A stretch of DNA of 5,161 nucleotides from 20CM-4-69-16 sp035637455 (GCA_035637455.1 DASPXE010000161.1:1-5161); one strand, 5' to 3'; counted from the stretch's first letter, positions 1 to 5,161 are shown. Notes: a model not told the origin generated them from the sequence alone. Numbers and translations are program-made.

Positions 1-2
1 TC

Positions 3-1499
3 ATGGCCCCCACGTCGCTCCGTCTCTCCAAATCCCGCTTCCTCGCCGGGCTGCAGTGCCACAAACAGCTGTGGTGGCGCGTGCACGAGCCGGACGCACC
101 GGAGCTGGTGCCGGACGCGGCGCTGCGCAACGTGCTCAACCAAGGGAACGAGGTCGGCCGCAGGGCCCGGGAGTACGTTCCGGGAGGCGAGCTCGTCGAT
201 TTGCCGTTCTACCAATTCGACAACAAGGTGGCGCAGACCCGTGACATCTTGCAGCGGGAGCCCTCACCCCCAGCGCTGTACGAAGCGACATTCCTCGCCG
301 ACGATACCTACGCGGCCGTAGACATCCTCGAGCGGGGGCCGCGCGGCTACGAGGTGGTCGAGGTGAAGGCGACGAACCGCCTGAAACCGGAGCATTTGCC
401 GGACGTCGCCCTTCAGGTGCACGTGCTGCGGCGCGCGGGGCTCCAGGTCGAGCGGGCCGCGGTGATGCACCTCAACCCGGAGTGTCGCTATCCCGACCTG
501 AGCACGCTGTTCGTACGCGAAGACGTCTCGGCGCCGGTCGAGGGAGTGCTGCTGGGCCTCCCCGACGAGCTCGCGGCGCAGCATCGCATGCTCGAGGGAC
601 CCCTCCCCCAAGTCCCGGTCGGCGACCACTGCACCAGGCCTCACGATTGCCCCTTCCTCGAGCGCTGCTGGCCGAAGCTGCCGGACCACCACGTCAGCAG
701 CCTCTACCGCATCGAGCGCAAGCAGGCGCTGCAGTACCAGGCGGACGGCTACGCGACGATCTACGACCTGCCGTCGGACCTCGAGCTGTCCGTCATCCAC
801 CAGCGCCAGGTGCGGGCGGTGACCGCAGGCCGGATGGTGGTGGAGCCGGCACTCGCCCAGGCGCTCGCCCGGTTCGCGTCGCCGCTCGCATTTCTCGACT
901 TCGAAACGGTGAGCCTCGCCATCCCCCGGTGGGACGGCTGCCGGCCGTGGCAGAACGTGCCCGTGCAGTTCAGCTGCCATGTCGAAGAGCGCGGCCGCGG
1001 CCTGGTGCACTACGAGTGGCTCGCCGACCGTGGCGGAGATCCTCGCCCCGCGCTCGCGGAGTCATTGGTGGCGGCGTGCGCGGGGGCACGCCACGTGGTG
1101 GCGTACTACGCGAGCTTCGAGCGTGACTGCATCCGCCAGCTGGCCGAAGCAGTGCCGCGCCTCACCAAGGAGCTGCAACGGATCGAGAAGAGGCTCGTCG
1201 ATCTGCTCCCCCTCGTCCGCAACCACGTCTATCACCCCGAGTTCGGCGGGAGCTTCAGCATCAAGCGGACGCTCCCGGCGCTCGTGCCGGGCCTCTCCTA
1301 CGCCGATCTGAAGATCGGCGAGGGGGAGACCGCGACGCTCGAGTTGATGCGCTTGATGTTCAGCGAGGAGCTGCAGCCGGCCGAGCGCGTGGAGCTGCGC
1401 GAGGCGCTGCTGCGTTACTGCGAGCGCGACACCTGGGCGATGGTCAAGATGCTGGCGAAGCTGAGAACGCTGGTGGCAGAGCAGCTCGAGCTATTCTAG
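3..1499 (+). CDS. DUF2779-type putative nuclease: PD-(D/E)xK domain plus DEDDy exonuclease-like domain
   Basis: A 498-aa protein that I assign to the DUF2779 family, whose members have no settled biochemical role. The N-terminal third resembles RecB/Cas4-like nucleases: D107 in AAVDILE, then E120-V-K122 in VVEVKA, then Q138 as a possible motif-IV glutamine. C19 (LQCHKQLWW) and C210, C216, C222 (C-x5-C-x5-C) could hold a 4Fe-4S cluster as in Cas4 and AddB, although those use C-x2-C-x5-C. The C-terminal half looks like an RNase H-fold 3'-5' exonuclease: D299-x-E301 (FLDFET), F372-E373 (YYASFE), and Y472-x3-D476 (YCERD), which is the DEDDy arrangement. It is therefore likely a cytoplasmic nucleic-acid enzyme; substrate and pathway are unknown. 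The ATG lies two bases from the window edge, so no ribosome binding site is visible, but LSKSRFLAGLQC is where the family normally begins, so the protein looks complete. No cas genes accompany it. Fold assignments come from motifs only. Confidence 0.82.
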   Translation: MAPTSLRLSKSRFLAGLQCHKQLWWRVHEPDAPELVPDAALRNVLNQGNEVGRRAREYVPGGELVDLPFYQFDNKVAQTRDILQREPSPPALYEATFLADDTYAAVDILERGPRGYEVVEVKATNRLKPEHLPDVALQVHVLRRAGLQVERAAVMHLNPECRYPDLSTLFVREDVSAPVEGVLLGLPDELAAQHRMLEGPLPQVPVGDHCTRPHDCPFLERCWPKLPDHHVSSLYRIERKQALQYQADGYATIYDLPSDLELSVIHQRQVRAVTAGRMVVEPALAQALARFASPLAFLDFETVSLAIPRWDGCRPWQNVPVQFSCHVEERGRGLVHYEWLADRGGDPRPALAESLVAACAGARHVVAYYASFERDCIRQLAEAVPRLTKELQRIEKRLVDLLPLVRNHVYHPEFGGSFSIKRTLPALVPGLSYADLKIGEGETATLELMRLMFSEELQPAERVELREALLRYCERDTWAMVKMLAKLRTLVAEQLELF

Positions 1500-1502
1500 G
1501 GG

Positions 1503-1838
1503 CTACGCCATCCGCCGGCTCTCGAGCAGGTCGAGGGCGCGCCGCACGCGATGGATCGAGGCCGCCAAGGTCCTGGTGCTCGCGTCGCCCAGCTCGTGGC
1601 TTACGGCCAACTGGTTGAGCAGCTGGAGTGCGTTTCGGAGATGCTCGCCCGGAGCCTCACCTGGAGAGGCTCGGGTGGGCCGGTTCCGGCGATCGAGCGT
1701 GCTGCGCCGTTCGGCGCCGCGCCGTCGATCCACTACACGCCGGCGCTCCGCGGCGACGCCCGTGATGGACCAGCGTCGTGCCTCAAGGCGTCGGTCGCTG
1801 CCCCGGCGACGATCAGCAAACAGCCGGCTGCTGGTCAC
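1503..1838 (-). CDS. Hypothetical arginine-rich protein with hexapeptide [DE]RR repeats
   Basis: An unrecognised 111-aa protein, 3 bases from the convergent nuclease gene. It starts with GTG; I see no clear Shine-Dalgarno sequence upstream. Residues 9-54 are strongly basic and built on a six-residue period: [DE]RR at 9, 15, 31, 37, 43 and 49, with a degenerate ARR around 20-22. Residues 66-107 (from HLRNALQLLNQLAV to ALDLLESRR) look like two amphipathic helices separated by a short GDAS turn. There is no signal peptide, membrane segment or catalytic motif. Similar RR-x-x-DRR stretches occur near the ends of bacterial signalling proteins, which hints at an adaptor or nucleic-acid/phospholipid contact, but that is inference. 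The overlapping + strand frames are less convincing: they show no domain-like pattern, whereas this frame has GC-rich third positions and a regular repeat. It lies 77 bases downstream of the phosphatase gene on the same strand, so cotranscription is possible. Confidence 0.6.
   Translation of the reverse strand: MTSSRLFADRRRGSDRRLEARRWSITGVAAERRRVVDRRRGAERRSTLDRRNRPTRASPGEAPGEHLRNALQLLNQLAVSHELGDASTRTLAASIHRVRRALDLLESRRMA
1677..1814 (-). repeat. Degenerate 18-bp coding repeat ([DE]RRxxx hexapeptides)
   Basis: This segment encodes residues 9-54 of the small basic protein. Reading on the minus strand, the units are DRRRGS, DRRLEA, then after a break (RRWSITGVAA) ERRRVV, DRRRGA, ERRSTL and DRRNRP. 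The last four units are exactly in phase at six residues, or 18 bases. Codons for the same residue differ between units (for example cgt, cgc, cgg, cga for arginine), so the repeat is conserved as protein more than as DNA. This argues for selection on the peptide rather than recent tandem duplication. Confidence 0.7.
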
Positions 1839-1867
1839 ACGTTGACGGACTCTGGCGGAAGTGACAG

Positions 1868-1883
1868 GGCAAGGAAACTTGCC
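1868..1883. other. Inverted repeat, 6-bp stem with GAAA loop, between the two minus-strand genes
   Basis: GGCAAG at 1868-1873 and CTTGCC at 1878-1883 form a perfect 6-bp stem; the loop is GAAA on the + strand and TTTC on the minus strand. It lies about 33 bases past the phosphatase stop and 30 bases before the GTG of the small basic gene, both read on the minus strand. No T-run follows on either strand, so it is a poor intrinsic terminator. It may be an intercistronic mRNA-processing or stabilising hairpin, or chance. Confidence 0.35.
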
Positions 1884-1915
1884 TCATGCCCGCGCCGTCG
1901 GCCAGCCCGCCTCTC

Positions 1916-3091
1916 TCAGTGGCAGGCCCCAGACCCCGAGTCGGCGAACGTTCCCCCCATCTCCTCCGGAACCGGGATGAATTGCCAGCGGTAGGACTGT
2001 GGCGTCAGTGTCAGCTTGAGGACACCGTAGTCCGTGCCGCGGGTCTCGCTGTTGGCGATCGGGGGCCCGAACCGGTAAGCGCCGCCGCCCCCTGTCCCGA
2101 CCACGAACTCGCGGATCCCCCGCGCGGGGTCGGCTCGGCCGTCCGGGGTTTGGAGCGCGAAGCGCTCGTAGTTGTGCTCGTGTCCCGACAGGACCACGTC
2201 CGCCCCGGCCTCGTACAGCGCCTGCCACAGCGGCTGCGTTTGCGGCTCGCTGCCGTGGGTCGTGCCCGAGCTGAAGCGGGCGTGATGCCAATAAGCGAGC
2301 GTGCAGACTTTGGGGTGCGCGGTGAGGTCGGCGCGGAGCCAGCGCTCCTGGGGCGAGCCCGGGCTCATGTCCAGATTCGAATTCAACGCGATGATGTGCC
2401 AGGCACCGAGATCGTAGCTGTAGTAGCCTGAGTCCCCTTCCCCGGCCGCGACACCGAAGTAACCGAAGTAGCCGGGCGCCGCCGGCGTGTCGTAATCGTG
2501 GTTGCCGGGAACAGGGTGGGTGCGCTTCTTGAAACGCCCCCAGGTCGGCTGATAACACTCCGTGTAGTTCACCTCGGTGCCATTGGGGTACGCGTTGTCC
2601 CCGAGCGCGAACACCGTGCCCGGGATGCTGTCGAGCAACTGCGCGGTCTCCGTGGCGTGCGTGCGCCAGCAGGACGCGATATCCCCCGCCCCGACGAAGA
2701 CCTGCGGCGTCGCGGGAGGTTCCACGAACGCGGTCAGAGTGTCGAACACGGTTGCGCCGGTGTGCGCGGTGATCGTCACCCGGACGACGTAGCGGCCCGG
2801 GGCGGCGTACGCGTGGGAGGCGTGCGCGGGCGCCGCGCGGTCGGCGATCGTCCCGTGATCGGTGGCGCCGTCACCCCAGCTGATCGCGTAGGGCCACGCG
2901 GGCGCCGTGTCCCGCCAGTTGCTCACGCGGAACGTGAGCGCTGCGGGCGCGCGGGGCGGGATGCGCAGGTCAGGGCCCGCGTCAACGGACGGCGGGCGAG
3001 TCACGCGGCCCTCGACACGGCAGGCGCCGATCAAAAGGGCGGCCACCGCAACGAAGCACCGGGCGCAGCGCGCCAGGTAGAGCCAAGGCAC
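1916..3091 (-). CDS. PKD-domain metallophosphoesterase lipoprotein (purple acid phosphatase-like)
   Basis: A 391-aa calcineurin-like metallophosphoesterase, probably a secreted lipid-anchored phosphatase or phosphodiesterase acting outside the cytoplasm. Residues 1-24 form a lipoprotein signal: basic start, hydrophobic FVAVAALL, lipobox IGAC with C24 as acylated cysteine. Residues 34-124 are a PKD-like beta-sandwich (SWGDG near 71-75, HAYAAPGRYVVRVT near 93-106). The catalytic domain, about 130-375, shows the metal-binding blocks in order: G136-D137 (GAGDIASC), G164-D165-N166 with Y168, G196-N197-H198-D199, H269/H270 in YWHHARFSS, and G303-H-E-H306. The second, third and last blocks are typical of purple acid phosphatases; GDIASC in place of GDxG marks a bacterial subgroup. 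C141, C179, C263 and C390 could form disulfides after export. The start is GTG: the ATG at 3101 is out of frame, and the next GTG (residue 16) would destroy the signal peptide. No Shine-Dalgarno is evident. The physiological substrate is unknown; phosphate scavenging is plausible. Confidence 0.88.
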   Translation of the reverse strand: MPWLYLARCARCFVAVAALLIGACRVEGRVTRPPSVDAGPDLRIPPRAPAALTFRVSNWRDTAPAWPYAISWGDGATDHGTIADRAAPAHASHAYAAPGRYVVRVTITAHTGATVFDTLTAFVEPPATPQVFVGAGDIASCWRTHATETAQLLDSIPGTVFALGDNAYPNGTEVNYTECYQPTWGRFKKRTHPVPGNHDYDTPAAPGYFGYFGVAAGEGDSGYYSYDLGAWHIIALNSNLDMSPGSPQERWLRADLTAHPKVCTLAYWHHARFSSGTTHGSEPQTQPLWQALYEAGADVVLSGHEHNYERFALQTPDGRADPARGIREFVVGTGGGGAYRFGPPIANSETRGTDYGVLKLTLTPQSYRWQFIPVPEEMGGTFADSGSGACH

Positions 3092-3096
3092 GCCAC

Positions 3097-3102
3097 AGCA
3101 TA
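3097..3102 (-). promoter_or_regulatory. Possible -10 element (TATGCT) for a near-leaderless phosphatase transcript
   Basis: On the minus strand TATGCT lies five bases before the GTG start of the phosphatase gene. Transcription would then begin at or within a base or two of the start codon, giving a leaderless message. This would fit the lack of a Shine-Dalgarno sequence there. The hexamer 17 bases further upstream (TTCCCC) is a weak -35, so the call rests mainly on the -10 and its position. Confidence 0.3.
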
Positions 3103-3121
3103 CGATGACAAAGCGACAAGG

Positions 3122-3135
3122 GGAACGGGTGTTCC
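3122..3135. promoter_or_regulatory. Perfect dyad GAAC-N4-GTTC, possible repressor operator
   Basis: GGAAC at 3122-3126 and GTTCC at 3131-3135 form a 5-bp perfect dyad around GGGT. The core GAAC-N4-GTTC equals the half-site arrangement of the Gram-positive LexA (DinR) box. The dyad ends two bases before the -35 hexamer of the infA promoter and lies about 30 bases upstream of the divergent phosphatase start, where a regulator could affect both genes. The LexA motif of this organism is unknown, so identity of the binder is inference, and a short dyad can arise by chance. Confidence 0.35.
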
Positions 3136-3137
3136 GT

Positions 3138-3166
3138 TTGACTTCGCTTCCCCGGGCGATTAGCTT
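3138..3166 (+). promoter_or_regulatory. Sigma-70-type promoter for infA and desaturase
   Basis: TTGACT at 3138-3143 matches five of six bases of the -35 consensus, and TAGCTT at 3161-3166 keeps the key T, A and final T of the -10 consensus. The spacer is exactly 17 bases. Transcription should begin near 3173, leaving a leader of about 74 nt before the IF-1 start. It is the best promoter-like sequence I see in the window and points the right way for the two + strand genes. Confidence 0.6.
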
Positions 3167-3180
3167 GTGTCAGCGACTCC

Positions 3181-3222
3181 AAGGCGGGAACTGGCATGTG
3201 CGCCGGTCCCGCCTTCGCTTTT
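3181..3222 (+). promoter_or_regulatory. Strong stem-loop with T-run in the infA leader (attenuator- or terminator-like)
   Basis: AAGGCGGGA (3181-3189) pairs perfectly with TCCCGCCTT (3207-3215). After one bulged A (3190), CTGGC (3191-3195) pairs with GCCGG (3202-3206) using one G-T wobble, closing a six-base loop (3196-3201). That gives 14 pairs, mostly G-C. CGC then TTTT (3219-3222) follows. The stem begins about eight bases after the predicted transcription start and ends about 30 bases before the ribosome binding site. No + strand gene lies upstream that would need a terminator here, so the element most likely acts on the infA transcript itself, as an attenuator, a 5' stabiliser, or the end of a short leader RNA of about 50 nt. 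Confidence 0.55.
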
Positions 3223-3227
3223 CGCGA

Positions 3228-3239
3228 CCTTCACAAGGG
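3228..3239 (+). promoter_or_regulatory. infA ribosome binding site, partly foldable into a small hairpin
   Basis: AAGGG at 3235-3239 is a Shine-Dalgarno sequence with a seven-base spacer to the ATG at 3247, and it decides that start. CCTT at 3228-3231 can pair with AAGG at 3235-3238 across the loop CAC, so the site could be weakly occluded. Four pairs are marginal on their own. Confidence 0.5.
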
Positions 3240-3246
3240 TGGACCG

Positions 3247-3465
3247 ATGGCCAAGGAAGAAGCGATCGAGATCGATGGCACGGTCACGGAAGTGCTGCCC
3301 AACACCACGTTCCGGGTGCTGTTGATCAACGGCCACCACGTCCTCGCCACCATCGCCGGCAAGATGCGGCGTTTTCGGATCCGCGTGCTGGCGGGCGACC
3401 GCGTCACCCTCGCGCTGTCCCCCTACGACCTCACGCGGGGCCGCATCACGTTCCGCCACAAGTGA
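3247..3465 (+). CDS. infA: Translation initiation factor IF-1
   Basis: A 72-aa cytoplasmic OB-fold protein that binds the ribosomal A site on the 30S subunit and assists IF-2 and IF-3 during initiation. The length equals the usual family length. Diagnostic stretches are MAKEE at 1-5, GTVTEVLPNTTFRV at 11-24, G38-K39-M40-R41, IRVLAGDRV at 45-53, and SPYDLTRGRITFR at 58-70; from memory it aligns to E. coli IF-1 without gaps. The start is the ATG with AAGGG seven bases upstream. An in-frame ATG at 3196 would add 17 unrelated residues and lies in the loop of the leader hairpin. The gene is not in a ribosomal-protein or secY context; it has its own promoter and is coupled to a desaturase. The acidic-poor ending (TFRHK) recalls the second IF-1 copies seen in some proteobacteria, so a paralogue of a main infA elsewhere is possible. 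Confidence 0.95.
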   Translation: MAKEEAIEIDGTVTEVLPNTTFRVLLINGHHVLATIAGKMRRFRIRVLAGDRVTLALSPYDLTRGRITFRHK

Positions 3466-4472
3466 GCGAACCTCTGCCGGACAGCCCGGACCAGTCCGCC
3501 GCCGCGGGGTGGCTCGCGCGCCTGGCCGCCTACAAAGAGCCCGACCTGAAGCGCAGCGTCTGGCAGCTCGCGAGCGCCGCGGCGCTGTACGCCGGCGCAT
3601 GGGCCCTCATGTACGCGAGTCTCGGTGTGGGCTACTGGCTGACGCTGCTGCTGGCCGTGCCGACGGCGTTCTTGCTCGTTCGGCTGTTCATCATCCAGCA
3701 CGATTGCGGGCACGGGGCGTTTTTCCGGTCACCCCGCGCGGCGGACATCGTCGGCTCGATCATCGGCGTGCTCACGCTGACACCGTACCACTACTGGAAA
3801 AAGACCCACGCGATGCATCACGCGACGTCGGGCAACCTGGAGCACCGCGGGTTTGGCGACATCGACACGTTGACGGTAGACGAGTACCTGGCGCGGTCAC
3901 GCTGGGAGCGCTTCAAGTACCGCGTGTATCGCCATCCGGCGGTGCTGTTCGGCGTGGGCGCGGTGCTCCACTTCTTCGTACGGCACCGCCTGCCCACCAT
4001 CGTACCGCGGACCTGGACGCGCGAGCGGCGCAGCATCCTGTGGACCAATGTCGGCCTCGCCAGCTTCGTGCTCCTGATGGGGACGCTGGTAGGGTTCCGG
4101 GAGTTCCTGCTCGTCCAGCTTCCCGTGGCGCTGCTGTCGTGCTCGATCGGTGTGTGGTTGTTCTATGTCCAGCACCAGTTCGAGCCGACGTACTGGGAGC
4201 ACGACGAGCGCTGGGCGTACCACGCCGCCGCGCTCGAGGGGAGCTCGTACTACCGCCTCCCCAAGCTGCTGCAATGGGCGACCGGGAACATCGGGCTGCA
4301 TCACATCCACCACCTCAACGCCCGCATCCCGAACTACCGCCTGCAGCAAGTCCTGGACACTTATCCTGAGCTGCGACGGGTCGCGACGCTCACCCTGAAG
4401 GAGAGCTTCCGCTGCGTTCGGCTCGTGCTGTGGGACGAGCGGGCGAGAAAACTGGTGCCGTTCCCGGCGTGA
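3462..4472 (+). CDS. Membrane fatty acid desaturase (Delta-12/omega-6-like)
   Basis: A 336-aa integral membrane di-iron desaturase that would insert a double bond into acyl chains of membrane lipids using O2 and reduced ferredoxin or a similar donor. The three histidine boxes are intact: H80-x3-H84 (HDCGH), H116-x2-H119-H120 (HAMHH) and H280-x2-H283-H284 (HHIHH). Hydrophobic segments occur near 35-53, 57-79, 94-108, 197-211 and 217-236, with the boxes on one face as usual. The sequence around the first two boxes (QHDCGHGAFF, PYHYWKKTHAMHH) fits the bacterial DesA/omega-6 group; regiospecificity cannot be read reliably. The start chosen is GTG at 3462, which overlaps the infA TGA as GTGA and gives a sensible soluble N-terminus. 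The frame is open further upstream but runs through infA, and the next ATG (3609) would remove the first membrane span. No Shine-Dalgarno precedes it, so translation probably depends on termination-reinitiation from infA. Confidence 0.9.
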   Translation: MSEPLPDSPDQSAAAGWLARLAAYKEPDLKRSVWQLASAAALYAGAWALMYASLGVGYWLTLLLAVPTAFLLVRLFIIQHDCGHGAFFRSPRAADIVGSIIGVLTLTPYHYWKKTHAMHHATSGNLEHRGFGDIDTLTVDEYLARSRWERFKYRVYRHPAVLFGVGAVLHFFVRHRLPTIVPRTWTRERRSILWTNVGLASFVLLMGTLVGFREFLLVQLPVALLSCSIGVWLFYVQHQFEPTYWEHDERWAYHAAALEGSSYYRLPKLLQWATGNIGLHHIHHLNARIPNYRLQQVLDTYPELRRVATLTLKESFRCVRLVLWDERARKLVPFPA

Positions 4473-4478
4473 CCGGGA
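4462..4478. terminator. Short hairpin across the desaturase stop, possible shared terminator
   Basis: TCCCGG (4462-4467) pairs with CCGGGA (4473-4478) across the loop CGTGA, which contains the desaturase stop codon. It lies at the junction of two convergent genes separated by 13 bases. No T-run follows on the + strand; on the minus strand TTTT comes about ten bases later, inside the desaturase gene. The six-pair stem is a weak candidate terminator, perhaps for both strands, or may simply limit read-through collision. Confidence 0.3.
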
Positions 4479-4485
4479 GCGCGGC

Positions 4486-5161
4486 TCACGCAGGGCCGAG
4501 GATGGGCAGGGACAGCCGGGCTTCGCAGCCCTTCGCTGCTGCACGGTTGGCGAGCGTCAACGTGCCGCCGTGCGCCTCCGCGATCTGCCGTGAGAGCGCG
4601 AGCCCGATCCCGGAGCCGTCCGCCTTCGTGGTGTAGAACGGCACGAACAGGTTGACGGTATCGGCCAGGCCGGGGCCGTCGTCTCGAACCCATACCTCCA
4701 GCTGGCCGTTGCGCGCCGTCCACCCCAGCTCGACCTGGCCACCCCCTTCCAGGGTCGCATCGACCGCATTGCGGACGAGGTTGATCAGCAGCTGGTCGAG
4801 CTGCCCGCCGTCCGCTTGGATCGTCACGTCTGGTCCCGGGCACACCGTCACGGGCCGGCGCGTCTCGAGCGCGGCCACGCGCCGCACCCACTCCGCGACC
4901 GGAAGGGCCTCGAGCCGGGGGCGCGGCAGCCGCGCCAGCCGCGCGTAGGCGGCCATCAGGCGGCTGAGCGACTCCGCCCGGCCCCCGATCACGCCCAACC
5001 CCTTGCGGAGATCCTCGCGCCAGTCGGCCGGCGGCGGATCGCGGCGCAGCAGCTCGGCCAGGCTCTGAGCGATCGACTTGATCGGGGCGAGCGAGTTGTT
5101 CAGCTCGTGGCTCAGCACGCGGATCAGGCGCTGCCACGCCTGCCGCTCCTCCTCGCTCAGC
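4486..5161 (-). CDS. Sensor histidine kinase, NtrY-like, C-terminal part (5' end outside window)
   Basis: The visible 224 residues carry a complete kinase core; the frame remains open through the right edge, so sensor and membrane regions are missing. Reading from the edge: a helix ending EERQAWQRLIR, then the H-box VLSHELNNSLAPIKS with phospho-acceptor H18, a second DHp helix to about residue 75, the N-box NLVRNAVDA (N131), the G1 box VRDDGPGL (D161), the F-box FVPFYTTK and the G2 box GSGIGLALS near 182-190. All ATP-binding motifs are intact and the protein ends soon after with no receiver domain. HELNN-SLAPIKSIAQSL is characteristic of the NtrY/NtrB-like kinases that pair with NtrC-type sigma-54 activators, so such a regulator may lie beyond the window. 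The GTG at 5118 directly before the H-box is not a credible start because homology continues upstream. It is convergent with the desaturase; a role in controlling that gene is not shown. Confidence 0.9.
   Translation of the reverse strand, partial: LSEEERQAWQRLIRVLSHELNNSLAPIKSIAQSLAELLRRDPPPADWREDLRKGLGVIGGRAESLSRLMAAYARLARLPRPRLEALPVAEWVRRVAALETRRPVTVCPGPDVTIQADGGQLDQLLINLVRNAVDATLEGGGQVELGWTARNGQLEVWVRDDGPGLADTVNLFVPFYTTKADGSGIGLALSRQIAEAHGGTLTLANRAAAKGCEARLSLPILGPA

Noticed and set aside
264..1010. 248-codon minus-strand frame inside the nuclease gene
   Set aside because: It is antisense to a clearly recognised protein and shows the arginine/leucine/histidine bias typical of shadow frames in GC-rich DNA.
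1483..1492. Ten-base perfect palindrome AGCTCGAGCT at the end of the nuclease gene
   Set aside because: It has no loop and no T-run, and it encodes conserved-looking C-terminal residues; it is not supported as a terminator or operator.
3..1499. Possible Cas4 or CRISPR-associated gene because of the RecB-like domain and cysteines
   Set aside because: The protein is far longer than Cas4, carries an additional exonuclease-like domain, and no CRISPR repeats or cas genes are present in the window.
1551..1994. Plus-strand open frames opposite the small basic gene
   Set aside because: They run over the end of the phosphatase gene or are low-complexity arginine/serine readings of the repeat's opposite strand, with no recognisable motif. 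The minus-strand frame has a regular repeat and helical tail.
3196..3246. In-frame upstream ATG that would extend IF-1 by 17 residues
   Set aside because: The added residues do not resemble IF-1, the ATG sits in the loop of the leader hairpin, and the ATG at 3247 has a proper AAGGG and gives the standard 72-aa MAKEE start.
3105..3461. Desaturase frame open well upstream of 3462
   Set aside because: This stretch overlaps the promoter, leader and the whole of infA, and its translation is proline- and arginine-rich with no desaturase similarity. The GTG at 3462 gives a normal N-terminus.
4361..5137. 258-codon minus-strand frame overlapping the kinase
   Set aside because: It is another frame on the same strand as an intact histidine kinase core, rich in proline, arginine and alanine, with no domain.

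Overview
The window is GC-rich, gene-dense bacterial chromosome with very short gaps. It holds six protein-coding genes, one of them cut by the right edge. Three of the six starts are best read as GTG. Content and style (arginine-rich [DE]RR repeats, PKD-metallophosphatase lipoprotein, NtrY-type kinase, high GC3) suggest a free-living, Gram-negative, high-GC environmental bacterium. Gemmatimonadota is my first guess, but Acidobacteriota or a proteobacterium cannot be excluded from the sequence alone. No mobile element, CRISPR array, tRNA or rRNA is visible, and no gene-free stretch exceeds about 155 bases.

Layout: (1) 3-1499 (+), a DUF2779-type protein that appears to fuse a RecB/Cas4-like PD-(D/E)xK domain, a cysteine cluster and a DEDDy-type exonuclease fold. 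(2) 1503-1838 (-), an unrecognised 111-aa protein with a hexapeptide [DE]RR repeat, convergent with gene 1 across 3 bases. (3) 1916-3091 (-), a secreted lipoprotein with a PKD domain and a purple-acid-phosphatase-like metallophosphoesterase domain. (4) 3092-3246, an intergenic region with a good sigma-70 type promoter on the + strand, a GAAC-N4-GTTC dyad just upstream of it, and a strong stem-loop with a T-run in the leader of the next gene. (5) 3247-3465 (+), translation initiation factor IF-1. (6) 3462-4472 (+), a membrane fatty acid desaturase whose GTG start overlaps the infA stop as GTGA. (7) 4486-5161 (-), the C-terminal part of an NtrY-like sensor histidine kinase, convergent with the desaturase.

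The most coherent functional unit is infA plus desaturase: one promoter, one structured leader and overlapping reading frames. IF-1 and lipid desaturation are both connected with low-temperature adaptation in well-studied bacteria, so a cold-response operon controlled through the leader hairpin is a testable inference, not something the sequence proves. The nuclease, the repeat protein, the phosphatase and the kinase show no clear functional link to this pair or to each other.
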